Source: Paenibacillus sp. JNUCC32 (GTDB lineage: Bacteria > Bacillota > Bacilli > Paenibacillales > Paenibacillaceae). Taken from it: a DNA stretch of 64,000 bases. The DNA is taken from contig NZ_CP062260.1 in assembly GCF_014863545.1 (NCBI RefSeq), forward strand, positions 4,101,001 through 4,165,000. The letters are read 5' to 3'. Below are positions 45,161-54,139 of this stretch, in pieces. Each line of letters begins with the position of its first letter. Position 1 is the stretch's first letter. Position numbers and translations under genes: made by a program. The notes under the pieces are model-generated. The model was not told the origin of the DNA. It did no database searches and saw only the letters and a program-made list of their open reading frames with translations.

Positions 45161-47131
45161 TCAAGATAAATAAAGCTGATGTCCATACATGCCCGTTAAG
45201 CGTTCAACCGCCTTATCCAGCAAACCTTCCTCAAAACCCTCAAGGCCTTCGATGGCTTGAATTTTCTCCGCAGCCGGCATCTCCTTCTGAAGATGCAAAC
45301 TCCAGTTCACGATCGCCTGCACCGCATCTTCATGCTCAAACTGGCCGTAATAGATATGCGCTTTGTACAGATAGCTTTCGGCATGCTCCGGCACCACCTT
45401 CAGCACCTCGTCAAATGCAGCCAATGCCGCATCTTCGTCCTGATCCTTGTAATAAATCTGCCCCAGCCTGAAATATGCCCCGGGGTGACCCGGCGAAAGC
45501 TCCAGCACTTGCAGCGTATCCTCCTTCGCGCGCGCGTAGTCTCCCATCGAATAATAAATTCCGCTTCGCAGGCTGTACAGGCTTCCCTGCCCCGGGTTCA
45601 AGCTGAGCCCCTGAGCGCAGTCCGCCAGTCCCCGCTCGAGCTGGCCGGTCTCCACGAAGCAAACGGCGCGGAATTCATAGAATCGCGGATTGGACGGATG
45701 CGCTTGAATCGCCTGGGAATACGCATCGATGGCAAGGTCCCACATGCCCATCTCCTTGTAAATATGACCGCTGGCCGCCAGGTACGTCGGGTGCTCCGAG
45801 AAGGCTTCCTCCTGCTTAACCGCTTCCTGCAGCTCCAGCAGCGCTTCCTCGTTGCGTCCTTGAAGATAGAGCACGTAGCTGAGCTTGTTGCGGATCTCGG
45901 TCCCGTCCTGGAGCGCGGCCGCTTCCTTCAAAGCCTGCTCCGCAGACGGCAGATCGTTCATCTCCATATAAATATCGGCACGCTGAACATAATTGGGCGC
46001 GTCATCATGCTCAAGCTTAAGCAGCTTGTCATTGATTGCCAGCGCCTCCTCCTGGCGACCCAGCCGGTAGTAGCAGTCGGCCATCCAGTAGCAAGCCAGC
46101 GGAGAATCCGGCTGTCTCGCATACAGCTTCGAAATCAGCTCGAAGGCTTCCTCTTCCCGGGCATCCTCGCGGTAGATACGGGCCAAATCGAAATAAGCGC
46201 GGTAATCGTCCGGTTCCGCCTCGATCGCCCACTCCAAATCGGCTTTGGCCGCAGCTTTGCTGCCGGACCGGTTCAAGACCTCCGCCCTCTTTAAGTAAAG
46301 TTCGTACGTATCCGGATACCGTTCAATGGCCTCCGACAGATAGTGCTCGGCCTGCCCCAAATCCCCCAGCTGCACGTACAGATCCGCCATGGGCTTCCGG
46401 AAGGAATACGCCTCGCGCGCTTGCCGCTGAAACGTCTGGAAGGCGCCATAGCTGTAGTTGGTGCTTCCCGCGAACAGCGCATATCCGCCATCCGCTTCCG
46501 CTTCATACCGGTCAACCAGCTGGATTCCCTCCTGTAGGACGCCCACGGCTTCCTGCACATGATCCATCAGATCCAGCGACACCGACAGCATGTAGTAATA
46601 CATCGGAATGGCGCGCTCCGGCTTCTGGATGCTTAAACGAAAATAGCGCGCCGCTTCCGCCGGATTCCCGCTCTCGTAATAAGCCATGCCCAGTTCATAG
46701 TAGGTCGAAATTACCGTGCTGTCGTCCTCCCGCTTGATGCTTTCCTTCAGATCCCGGATCGCCTCGTCGTACTGGTTCAAATCCTTGTGCGCAATGCCCC
46801 GGGTATACCAATTCATATAATTGTCCGCATTCAATCGAATCGCTTCATCCAAATCCTCGATGGCCTCGCGCTCCCGGTTCAGCTCGCGTAGAATATGGGC
46901 GCGCCGCTCGTACGCGCGATGGCTGCCGCTCGTTTCGATCACGCGTCCCAGATAAGCCACGGCCTCATCCGAATAGCCGCTGTTGTGCAGCAGTTCCGCA
47001 TAGTGCAGCTTGTCATTAAAACTTGTAATGGCGCTTTCGCCTTTTCTCATATATTTAAGGGCTTGCTCAAAATCCCGCTTCTTCCTGTAATGGTTCCCGA
47101 TACGGAACCAGATCCGCTTCATCAACTTCAT
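45161..47131 (-). CDS. Large TPR-repeat protein
   Basis: This 656-residue cytoplasmic protein is made of roughly 15-18 tetratricopeptide repeats. Clear units are DNYMNWYTRGIAHKDLNQYD, EQALKYMRKGESAITSF, QAHPSNPRFYEFRAVCFVET and HPGAYFRLGQIYYKDQDEDA. There is no signal peptide, membrane helix or catalytic domain. TPR arrays hold protein partners; none is indicated by the neighbours. The start follows AAGGATGAG. The gap to metN is 145 bp without a visible terminator. Confidence 0.88.
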   Translation of the reverse strand: MKLMKRIWFRIGNHYRKKRDFEQALKYMRKGESAITSFNDKLHYAELLHNSGYSDEAVAYLGRVIETSGSHRAYERRAHILRELNREREAIEDLDEAIRLNADNYMNWYTRGIAHKDLNQYDEAIRDLKESIKREDDSTVISTYYELGMAYYESGNPAEAARYFRLSIQKPERAIPMYYYMLSVSLDLMDHVQEAVGVLQEGIQLVDRYEAEADGGYALFAGSTNYSYGAFQTFQRQAREAYSFRKPMADLYVQLGDLGQAEHYLSEAIERYPDTYELYLKRAEVLNRSGSKAAAKADLEWAIEAEPDDYRAYFDLARIYREDAREEEAFELISKLYARQPDSPLACYWMADCYYRLGRQEEALAINDKLLKLEHDDAPNYVQRADIYMEMNDLPSAEQALKEAAALQDGTEIRNKLSYVLYLQGRNEEALLELQEAVKQEEAFSEHPTYLAASGHIYKEMGMWDLAIDAYSQAIQAHPSNPRFYEFRAVCFVETGQLERGLADCAQGLSLNPGQGSLYSLRSGIYYSMGDYARAKEDTLQVLELSPGHPGAYFRLGQIYYKDQDEDAALAAFDEVLKVVPEHAESYLYKAHIYYGQFEHEDAVQAIVNWSLHLQKEMPAAEKIQAIEGLEGFEEGLLDKAVERLTGMYGHQLYLS

Positions 47132-47254
47132 GGTGGCTCATCCTTTGTATGTAGATGTTATTCTTGGGTTTCTTGGGCTCCTATGATTAGAGCCGGGGCA
47201 GCTTTCGCCTTATCTCTATATTATACTTCCTCTATGTCCATTTGCACCCAAATT

Positions 47255-47283
47255 AAAGAGGAACCTCCTGCAGGCTCCTCTTT
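47255..47283 (-). terminator. Hairpin terminator after the small membrane protein gene
   Basis: AAAGAGGA pairs with TCCTCTTT, with an inner CCTGCAGG palindrome. On the minus strand TTTAATTT follows. It lies ~95 bp past the stop. Confidence 0.55.
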
Positions 47284-47378
47284 CGGTGTGTATCCTATTA
47301 TATTGTATAAAGATACCAAAAATGTGCAATCCAAAATATTACTTCCGATTATTTAGTGAAATGCTCTTCCATTTTCCG

Positions 47379-47849
47379 CTAACTGGTTTTTCCGGCATGG
47401 TATGCGGCAATGCCTAGCGAAATTCCCCAGACCAGAAAAAGCGCATACCAGAAGTATCCCCACGCCGCCATGGGGCTTGCATCTTGAGCAGCGTGCATCG
47501 GGGCCGACTGAACGCGTCCAACCGCTAACAGATACTGCAGGGCGAAATAGATAAATCCCCATAATGACAACAACACCGAACCGGCTGTTGCAGGAACAAT
47601 TAACATCCATTTCGGCAGTCGTCTCCCCCAAGGCCTGGTGAAAGCTAGCGCGAAGACGGCAGCCAACATAGCGATGGTTCCCATTCCCCAGTAGCCGATC
47701 GCATGTGACCAAAAATCATCCGGCGTCTCCTGGAAATCCCCGGGGAAAGCAAACCCGAAGCCAAGCCCCCACCAATAATGGGGAAGGGCATACAGCACAG
47801 CAGCAATGCAAGCAACAACCCCCGCTTTTTTCATTCTTGAATCATTCAT
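47379..47849 (-). CDS. Small four-helix membrane protein (DUF3995-like)
   Basis: This 156-residue protein has four predicted helices: VVACIAAVLYALPHYWWGLG, GMGTIAMLAAVFALAF, PATAGSVLLSLWGFIYFALQ and GYFWYALFLVWGISLGIAAY. The aromatic-rich first helix and loop (FPGDFQETPDDFWSHA) recall DUF3995 proteins, though I am not certain. It follows the response regulator and kinase remnant on the same strand. A tandem 11-bp direct repeat and a good -10 (TATGAT) lie upstream, so it is a plausible target of that regulator. The ATG follows GAGGTGATG. Confidence 0.72.
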   Translation of the reverse strand: MNDSRMKKAGVVACIAAVLYALPHYWWGLGFGFAFPGDFQETPDDFWSHAIGYWGMGTIAMLAAVFALAFTRPWGRRLPKWMLIVPATAGSVLLSLWGFIYFALQYLLAVGRVQSAPMHAAQDASPMAAWGYFWYALFLVWGISLGIAAYHAGKTS

Positions 47850-47904
47850 TTCATCACCTCAAGCTCATCATACCTATCTAAAGAGAGCATTAAGTTGACT
47901 CGGA

Positions 47905-47926
47905 GTTTAAGTTTCGTTTAAGTTTC
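47905..47926. repeat. Tandem 11-bp direct repeat, possible OmpR-type operator
   Basis: GTTTAAGTTTC occurs twice, back to back and without mismatch; on the minus strand GAAACTTAAAC x2. It lies 57-78 bp upstream of the small membrane protein ATG. On that side a -35-like ACTTAA and a -10 TATGAT (17 bp apart) follow. OmpR-family regulators typically bind direct repeats at 11-bp spacing. It overlaps the stop of the kinase remnant. Confidence 0.5.
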
Positions 47927-48025
47927 CGCCCAAACCATAGCTGAGGTGCCGCTAGGAGTGGACTTCACTTCCCATTGCAAGTTCATTTCCTTTGTCTGCT
48001 CATATGCGAGCGAACCCACATTCAT
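47918..48025 (-). pseudogene. Sensor kinase remnant: start plus C-terminal ~30 codons
   Basis: The ATG at 48025 overlaps the response regulator stop by 4 bp (ATGA), where a cognate kinase gene normally starts. The frame runs only 35 codons to TAA. The product begins MNVGSLAYEQTKEMNLQWEV and continues KSTPSGTSAMVWAE. That looks like the very end of a histidine kinase HATPase domain (G2 box and last strands, the SxPSGT.A.VW pattern). The HisKA, N and G1 boxes are gone. I read this as an in-frame internal deletion of a kinase gene; a chance small ORF is the alternative. Confidence 0.6.
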
Positions 48026-48696
48026 GAGCACACCCGGTATCCGACCCCCCGGATCGTTTCTATAATTTGAGGAGAGCTTGAATCGATCTCGATCTTCTCC
48101 CGTAAATGGCGAATATGCACCATAAGCGATTTGTCGCCATGAATATACGGTTCCCTCCATACGGCCTCGTAGATTTGCTTTTGGGTCAATATTTGATTCA
48201 AATGATCGATTAAATACATGAAAATGTGAAATTGCTTGCCCGTAAGAACGATTTCATCCATCGTTTCCGTATTTAATATACGGTTCGTTCTCCGGTCAAT
48301 ATTTAAATGCTTCACCTGGAGGTTATCCGAAGCCATTGAACCAGAACGTCTTAACAGCACTTGAATGCGCGCAGCCAGCTCGTCGGGATGAAACGGCTTG
48401 GTCATGTAATCGTCGGCAAAGGATAGCCCTTGCAGTTTATCCTCCATTGACGTTCTGGCAGTCAGCATTAAGATCGGTACATCCGGACGGCGCTGCTTGA
48501 ACCGCTGTCCGATCGTATAGCCATCCAATCCTGGGATCATGATGTCCAGTATGACCAGGCTGCACGTTTCAAAAGATTCCATAGCATCATGGCCTGAAGT
48601 CCTCCAGATCACTTTATAGCCAAGTTCGATTAAAAAATCTTTGGACCAAGCGCCGATCTCCTTATCGTCTTCTATGTATAAAATAGTAAAACTCAT
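48022..48696 (-). CDS. OmpR/PhoB-family response regulator, kinase-less
   Basis: This 224-residue regulator starts TILYIEDDKEIGAWSKDFLI. The phosphoacceptor is in LVILDIMIPGLDGYTIGQRF; the receiver Lys is in YMTKPFHPDEL. The winged-helix domain is LTGKQFHIFMYLIDHLNQIL, ending LREKIEIDSSSPQIIETIRG. All key residues are intact. The ATG follows AAGGAG. The gene that overlaps its stop is only a kinase remnant, so this regulator must use another kinase, a small phosphodonor, or work unphosphorylated. Confidence 0.92.
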   Translation of the reverse strand: MSFTILYIEDDKEIGAWSKDFLIELGYKVIWRTSGHDAMESFETCSLVILDIMIPGLDGYTIGQRFKQRRPDVPILMLTARTSMEDKLQGLSFADDYMTKPFHPDELAARIQVLLRRSGSMASDNLQVKHLNIDRRTNRILNTETMDEIVLTGKQFHIFMYLIDHLNQILTQKQIYEAVWREPYIHGDKSLMVHIRHLREKIEIDSSSPQIIETIRGVGYRVCS

Positions 48697-48755
48697 CGTC
48701 TATGTTTGACTCCTTATGAGGGATATACTGGTAGTTTAGCATATTGGAGTGAAAC

Positions 48756-48778
48756 GAGGGCTCCTATTTGAAGCCCTC
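48756..48778 (-). terminator. Hairpin after the ABC-2 exporter operon
   Basis: On the minus strand GAGGGCT pairs with AGCCCTC around a 9-nt loop. The T-run is poor, so termination may be weak. It lies ~10 bp past the ATPase stop. Confidence 0.45.
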
Positions 48779-48786
48779 TCTTGATG

Positions 48787-49773
48787 TCAGTATACCTTAT
48801 GAATCACGTCTTCAAAATCGGGATCTTCCATATCGATATCGTCCAACTCGCCCCAGCGGCCCAGCTCTTTAAAAATATCAAGCGTGTTCATCTCGCGGCG
48901 GTTCACCTCAATCGTGACGGTGTTATCCAGAGAACCTGTCACGCGGATCGGGACGGAAAGATTGCCTTCCCCCTGAAACTGTTCTGGGATAACAAAAGGT
49001 CCGCGGAAGGTCACGGTGATGACCGTAGGCAGCCCGATCGTCTCGCGCAGGGACTTCACCGTTCCATCATAGGAAAGCTCGCCGTTGTTAATGACCATCA
49101 CGCGATTGCAGAGCTGTTCGATATCATCCATGTCATGCGTCGTGAGCAGGATGGTCTTGCCGAATTGCTCGTTGACCAGCTTGAGAAAATGGCGGATGTT
49201 CCGCTTGGCGTTCACGTCCAGGCCGATCGTCGGCTCATCCAGGAACAGCACGTCCGGATCATGCAGCATCGCGGCCGCGAGGTCGGCGCGCATGCGCTGC
49301 CCGAGCGACAGCTTGCGCACAGGCGTTTCCCAGAACGCCCGTAAATCCAGAAGTTCTGCAAACTGTCCGAGTCTGCGCTCCTTGTCCGCCTGATCCACGC
49401 TGTACATTTTCGCCAAAATATCGTAGGAATCCTTCACCGGCAAGTCCCACCACAGCTGGCTGCGCTGACCGAATACGACGCCCAGATTGTTCACGACGCT
49501 GCGCCGTTCCTTGTGCGGATTCCTGCCTCCGATCGATACGCTGCCCGAGGTCGGGTGGAGAATGCCGGTCAGCATTTTGATCGTTGTGGATTTGCCGGCG
49601 CCGTTCGGACCGATGTAACCGACGAATTCCCCCGGCTCCACTTGAAAGCTGATCCCCCTCACGGCTTCCTTCGTCCGGTATTCTCTCGTAAACAGGGTTC
49701 GCAGACCGGAGAAGCGCCCCTCCTTCACGACCGGCGTTTTGAACTCCTTGCGTATGTTGCTCACTTCAATCAT
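48787..49773 (-). CDS. ABC-2 exporter ATPase (COG4586-like)
   Basis: This 328-residue ATPase has Walker A GYIGPNGAGKSTTIKMLTG, signature LSLGQRMRADLAAAML and Walker B VLFLDEPTIGLDV. A ~90-residue C-terminal extension follows, as in DrrA-like exporters. It acts with two DUF990-type permeases just upstream, a three-gene layout known for uncharacterised ABC-2 systems. The substrate is unknown; export of a drug, lipid or polymer is possible. The ATG follows AGGAGG. Confidence 0.9.
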   Translation of the reverse strand: MIEVSNIRKEFKTPVVKEGRFSGLRTLFTREYRTKEAVRGISFQVEPGEFVGYIGPNGAGKSTTIKMLTGILHPTSGSVSIGGRNPHKERRSVVNNLGVVFGQRSQLWWDLPVKDSYDILAKMYSVDQADKERRLGQFAELLDLRAFWETPVRKLSLGQRMRADLAAAMLHDPDVLFLDEPTIGLDVNAKRNIRHFLKLVNEQFGKTILLTTHDMDDIEQLCNRVMVINNGELSYDGTVKSLRETIGLPTVITVTFRGPFVIPEQFQGEGNLSVPIRVTGSLDNTVTIEVNRREMNTLDIFKELGRWGELDDIDMEDPDFEDVIHKVY

Positions 49774-49788
49774 GGACGCAATCCTCCT

Positions 49789-50589
49789 TTAGCTCCCTGT
49801 ACTTTGATATTTCGTCAAACCAAACTGCCAGAACCTCAGGCTTAAACCGAGACATAACAGGGCCGCTCCAGCCAACGCAGGCAGCACCCAGGCTCCGAGC
49901 TCGCCCCGCAGTATGTATAGCGACGGGACATAATTGACCAAACCGACCGGGACCACGATCAGCAGGATCGACGACATCCATTTGGGATACAGCGTGAGCG
50001 GATACTGGGCCGCCGTCCGGGCTGCGTCCTCCGTCAGGTTCTGAAGCTCGGTGATCCGGGTCGTCCAAAAACCGAAGGTTGCGGTCGCAAGGCCGATCGA
50101 GAACAGGATGACGGCACCCGTGACGATAATGTACAGCGATTGCGGCACCGCGCTCCATCCCACCTGACCTGCCGCCATCATGCCATGCAGCGACCACCAG
50201 AGCAGAAAACCGCCCTGCAGCACTTCGCCCAGCATGATCCGGAATTTCTGCGGCATGAGCGCCAGCAGCACCGGCATGGGACGGGTCAGCAGCTGGTCAA
50301 GCTCCCCGTTGACCAGATATCTCTCAAGATGATGCACTTCATCCCCAAACGTCCGGTAGAGCGTCTTCGACAGCGTCATGACGGCAAACAAATACCCGAT
50401 TTCATGCATGGACCACCCCTGAATGGCTCCGAACTTGTAGAGGACGATGGCGACCATGAGAAACTCGGAAATTTGGATCAATGCGGCAAGAAACGAAGCC
50501 AGGATGAAATTGAATTTGTACTGCATGCGGCTTTTGATGCTCGTACGGATCAGCAGCGCATACAGGGATAGCCAGGATCTCGCGGTCAT
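49789..50589 (-). CDS. ABC-2 permease, DUF990/COG3694 type
   Basis: This 266-residue membrane protein has about six helices, starting YALLIRTSIKSRMQYKFNFI and ending ALAGAALLCLGLSLRFWQFG. The family segment GELDQLLTRPMPVLLALMPQ is clear. The ATG at 50589 overlaps the first permease stop (ATGA) with GGGAGG upstream; the open frame to 50679 lies inside that gene. It pairs with the other permease and the ATPase. Confidence 0.88.
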   Translation of the reverse strand: MTARSWLSLYALLIRTSIKSRMQYKFNFILASFLAALIQISEFLMVAIVLYKFGAIQGWSMHEIGYLFAVMTLSKTLYRTFGDEVHHLERYLVNGELDQLLTRPMPVLLALMPQKFRIMLGEVLQGGFLLWWSLHGMMAAGQVGWSAVPQSLYIIVTGAVILFSIGLATATFGFWTTRITELQNLTEDAARTAAQYPLTLYPKWMSSILLIVVPVGLVNYVPSLYILRGELGAWVLPALAGAALLCLGLSLRFWQFGLTKYQSTGS

Positions 50590-51362
50590 CCTCCCTGCAC
50601 CTCCACTTTCCGCCTTAGGAATCCGGTAGCCAGCAGGCTTGCCAGCGTCAGCAGCACGCACCATGACAACGTGCCCCACAGATGGGAAACGTCATCGAAG
50701 CCCAAATAGATCCGGGTCGGCACATAGAGCAGATACGGATACGGCGACCACCAGGCAATCGCCTGAAGCCAGCCCGGCAGCCATTCGATGGGAATGAAGA
50801 AACCGGCTAGGAGATTGATCATCGCGTGGTTGCCCCAATACAACCAAGACGATTCCGTTGTCCATAATGCCGATGCGCCGATGAGATAGTTGATGCAAAT
50901 CGATAAGTAGGCGGCGCCTGCGAGCGCAATGGCAACGTAGAGGAAGGTGACTGCTTTTCCAGGCAGCTGCAGCGAGAATGCAAAATAATACACCAGGTAA
51001 ATCGGGATTGTTTTGTAAACGAATTGGTAGGCGATTTGCCCCCATTCCTTGGCCATCAAATGACTGAACAAATGAACGGGACGCATCAAATCCAGGGAAA
51101 TATGGCCGGTTCGCACGGCTTGGGGGATGCCGAGGCCATTCGTGACGAAACTGGAAACCCAGAGCGCGGCTTGCGTAAAGGCGATGTAGCCGACCATTCC
51201 CTGCGTTCCGTAATCTCCGAGCGCGTAATCGGCGCCGAGACCGAGCCAGATACAGGCATACATGAAGCCGAACATCGCACTGGCGACATTGTGCACCATG
51301 TGGGCGCCGCGGTACTGCAAATTGCGGGCATAGGCTTTGGAAGCCAATGTGAAATAAAGCAT
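50586..51362 (-). CDS. ABC-2 permease, COG4587 type
   Basis: This 258-residue membrane protein has about six helices. It shows the family signature VRTGHISLDLMRPVHLFSHL and the C-terminal pair AGFFIPIEWLPGWLQAIAWW and SWCVLLTLASLLATGFL. The ATG follows GGAGGTGC. It is the first gene of the exporter operon. Confidence 0.88.
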   Translation of the reverse strand: MLYFTLASKAYARNLQYRGAHMVHNVASAMFGFMYACIWLGLGADYALGDYGTQGMVGYIAFTQAALWVSSFVTNGLGIPQAVRTGHISLDLMRPVHLFSHLMAKEWGQIAYQFVYKTIPIYLVYYFAFSLQLPGKAVTFLYVAIALAGAAYLSICINYLIGASALWTTESSWLYWGNHAMINLLAGFFIPIEWLPGWLQAIAWWSPYPYLLYVPTRIYLGFDDVSHLWGTLSWCVLLTLASLLATGFLRRKVEVQGG

Positions 51363-51696
51363 GAAGCACCTCCGATAAGCATTTTAGATGGCGGACCCAT
51401 CCACTTCAGACAAGGCGAAAATGAGAGAAGGACAATAGCATACCAGAACGTTCCATTTCAGGCAAGGATTTTTTCGCAAGGGATATCAAGTGAATATCAG
51501 GCGGAAGTTCCGGCGTTAAAAAGAAGCCTTCTTCTCCCTAAGCCGGTTGAGAACAAACGTCATGGGCGTGCGAAGACTTCATCGTCATGAAAAGTAACCA
51601 ACGGGCGGCGGGGCCATCTACTTCTCCCTGTTCTTTGGTCTAAAAAACGGTATGAAGGGAATGCTCGGCTTATGTAGAAGGGAGGCGGCCGGACAG
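51363..51696. other. Intergenic stretch, no gene seen
   Basis: About 330 bp lie upstream of the exporter operon and downstream of the LysR terminator. I see no supported ORF or RNA. The exporter promoter should lie here, but no strong -35/-10 pair stood out. Confidence 0.5.
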
Positions 51697-51728
51697 AAAA
51701 AAGACGTGATTTGTCAGATCACGTCTTT
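51697..51728 (-). terminator. Terminator overlapping the LysR stop
   Basis: On the minus strand AAAGACGTGAT pairs with ATCACGTCTTT around a 7-nt loop, followed by six T. The CDS stop lies in the hairpin. Confidence 0.88.
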
Positions 51729-52625
51729 ATGCTTCATCGGCTCCTGAAACTCGCCGAAATAGTCTACCAGGAATGACTGGAACTCCGTTGCGGCCTTGGA
51801 CAAGTAGCGCCGCTCCAGCCAAGCTATGGTAAAGGTGCGGTAGCAGGAAGGCTTCTCGATGCGCACCATCGCGTACGGGGGCATGTCGTCCCCTTTGCAT
51901 CCGGGTACAAATGCGGCTCCAAGCCCGGCCGATACGAGGCTGGACAATGCCGCCGGCTCATCGACTTCACATACGACTTCCCGGCTGATCCCGGCCAATC
52001 GGCAAAACTCTTCGTTCATTTTACGAAACGGATGGCCTGCCTTGTACTCGATGAAGGCCTCCCCCGCCACCTCCTGAAGGGAAATGCGGGACCGTCCCGC
52101 CAATCGATGGCCGTGAGGCACCGCCAGGAACACCTCCGCATGGAGGACCGGAATCTCCCGAATGTGGTCTTCGTCCAGGGCCGCCGCGGTAAAGCACAGA
52201 TCGATTTCTCCGTTTTCCAGCATCTGCACCATCTCCATCGTGGAGTCGGGCGGAATCTGAATGATGCGAAAATTCACGTCAGGATATCGCGCGCGGAAAG
52301 CGCCCAGGGCTTTGGACAGCCGGGGCAATGCCGTCGTTGCTATGCGGATGCTCCCCCGCTCCATGCCTGCCAAATCGGACACTTCCCTCCTGCCTTCCTC
52401 TAGGGCCGATAACGCCGTATCGACGCTTTTCAGAAAAGCCTTCCCGAATGAATTGAGCTTAATTTGCCGGCTCTGCCGATCAAACAGAGGCACGCCCAAA
52501 TCTTCCTCCAAGCGGGCAATCGTCTTGCTGAGCGCAGGCTGGGCAATGCGAAGTTCCTTCGCGGCCTTGGTCATATGCTCCATTCGGGCCACCGTCTGAA
52601 AATAATGCAGCTGAAGCAGTTCCAT
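51714..52625 (-). CDS. LysR-family regulator
   Basis: This 303-residue LTTR has the HTH LQLHYFQTVARMEHMTKAAK plus ELRIAQPALSKTIARLEEDL. The substrate-binding domain has two lobes (RIATTALPRLSKALGAF; PHGHRLAGRSRISLQEVAGE). The ATG follows AAGGAGG. It is divergent from an efflux pump gene across ~120 bp, the usual layout for an LTTR and its target. The effector is unknown. An ATAT-N8-ATAT pattern near 52650 might be its site, though this is weak. Confidence 0.92.
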   Translation of the reverse strand: MELLQLHYFQTVARMEHMTKAAKELRIAQPALSKTIARLEEDLGVPLFDRQSRQIKLNSFGKAFLKSVDTALSALEEGRREVSDLAGMERGSIRIATTALPRLSKALGAFRARYPDVNFRIIQIPPDSTMEMVQMLENGEIDLCFTAAALDEDHIREIPVLHAEVFLAVPHGHRLAGRSRISLQEVAGEAFIEYKAGHPFRKMNEEFCRLAGISREVVCEVDEPAALSSLVSAGLGAAFVPGCKGDDMPPYAMVRIEKPSCYRTFTIAWLERRYLSKAATEFQSFLVDYFGEFQEPMKHKDVI

Positions 52626-52744
52626 GGGGTTCTTCCTCCTTTATTGATATCCTTGAGTATATGAATGCATGTCATAATATATATTTTTATTTATTAACTA
52701 TCGATTGTAGAATAAATCGTAACCAAAGGAAAGGGGGAAATCAC

Positions 52745-54139
52745 ATGAACGAACATCAACAACCGCAACAGCCGCCGGCTGAAAAATTAATACGCATTCT
52801 GGCGTTTACGATGATTCTCTCGTCGATGAGCGCAACCATGTTTAATATCGTGCTTCCGGAAATCAGCCAGGAATTCCGGCTTTCCTTCGCCCAGGTCAGC
52901 TGGGTATCGTCGATTTACATGCTCATCTATGCCATAGGCTCCGTCCTGTACGGAAAATTGGCCGACACCTATAAACTCAAAAATCTGGTCACCTTCGGAT
53001 TGCTTCTCTTCTTTGTCGGTTCCATCACGGGCTTGGCCGCACAGGCCTACTGGATGGTGCTGCTGGGACGGATCCTTCAGGCAGCGGGGGCAGCCGTCAT
53101 TCCGGCAATCGCCATGATCATTCCGGTCCGTTACTTCCCTGCGGAAAACCGGGGCCGCGCACTCGGCATAACGGCGACCGGGCTCGCTATCGGCAACGCG
53201 GTCGGGCCAGTGGTTTCCGCATTGGTCGTTAGCACGTTCCATTGGAGATGGCTCTTTTTCATTCCGCTGCTCATCCTGGTCACCCTCCCTCTCTATCGCA
53301 AATATCTGGGCAATGAACAGGGCGAGGGCGCACGGATCGATTGGCTCGGCGGCGGCCTTCTGGCCGGAACGGTCGCGCTGCTGCTTCTGGCGGTGACCCA
53401 AGGTGGCTGGATATTCGGTTTAGGCAGCCTGATCCTGTTCCTTGCGTTCCTTCTGCGCATTCGTTCGGCTAAAGCGCCTTTTGTCCAGCCCCGTTTATTC
53501 CGCAACCCAAGCTATACGGTCGGACTTGTCCTCGGCATGTTCATCATGAGCGTCGGGTATGCGCTGCCCTTTCTTACTCCGCAGCTGCTGTCGGATTTGA
53601 ACGGTCTGGCTCCGGGATGGATCGGATTTGTCATGGTGCCCGGTGCCGTCGTCACGGCCATGCTCGGCGGAAGAGGCGGTAAGCTCGCCGATACCAAGGG
53701 AACCCGCTATTTATTCTATGCGGCTTCCACCCTGCTGCTGCTGTGCTTTGCCCTGTTGTCCACCTTTGCTGGCGTATCGCCGCTCCTGATTGCACTGTTC
53801 CTGATCTTCGGCAACGTCGGTATCATGTTTATGCAAATCTCGCTCTCCAAGACGATTTCCTTATCGCTGCCCAAAGAGCAAACCGGCGTCGGCATGGGAC
53901 TGTTCTCCCTGCTTAACTTCCTGTCCGGCGCGATTGCCACCGGGGTTTACGGCAAAGCCGTCGACCTTGGCGCCGGCTCCCGCTGGAACCCGCTGAACAT
54001 GGTACAGGGAGCATCGACCTACAGCAACATCTATATCGTCTTGGTGGCGTTGCAAGCAGGAATCCTTCTGCTGTTTATGCTGCAATTTGGCAGGACTGCA
54101 CAGCATAAGCTGCAGGTTCAAACCACCGGATCCAAATAA
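52745..54139 (+). CDS. MFS efflux pump, DHA2/TetL-like, 14 TM
   Basis: This 464-residue transporter has motif A in GKLADTYKLKNLVTFGLLLF, motif C region GIAIGNAVGPV-like (TGLAIGNAVGPVVSALVV), and about 14 helices. The ends and overall plan resemble TetL-type antiporters. It probably exports drugs or other toxic compounds by proton antiport. The ATG at 52745 follows AAAGGGGG; the open frame from 52661 is not supported. It is probably controlled by the divergent LysR regulator. Confidence 0.88.
   Translation: MNEHQQPQQPPAEKLIRILAFTMILSSMSATMFNIVLPEISQEFRLSFAQVSWVSSIYMLIYAIGSVLYGKLADTYKLKNLVTFGLLLFFVGSITGLAAQAYWMVLLGRILQAAGAAVIPAIAMIIPVRYFPAENRGRALGITATGLAIGNAVGPVVSALVVSTFHWRWLFFIPLLILVTLPLYRKYLGNEQGEGARIDWLGGGLLAGTVALLLLAVTQGGWIFGLGSLILFLAFLLRIRSAKAPFVQPRLFRNPSYTVGLVLGMFIMSVGYALPFLTPQLLSDLNGLAPGWIGFVMVPGAVVTAMLGGRGGKLADTKGTRYLFYAASTLLLLCFALLSTFAGVSPLLIALFLIFGNVGIMFMQISLSKTISLSLPKEQTGVGMGLFSLLNFLSGAIATGVYGKAVDLGAGSRWNPLNMVQGASTYSNIYIVLVALQAGILLLFMLQFGRTAQHKLQVQTTGSK

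Noticed and set aside
45257..46737. Plus-strand frames opposite the TPR gene
   Set aside because: They follow the repeat pattern of the TPR gene and have no independent support.
47353..47712. Minus-strand frame overlapping the small membrane protein
   Set aside because: It is the same strand in another frame. The 47379-47849 frame has four clean membrane helices and a strong ribosome binding site.
52787..53401. Minus-strand frame inside the MFS gene
   Set aside because: It is antisense to the conserved MFS motifs and has no start signal.
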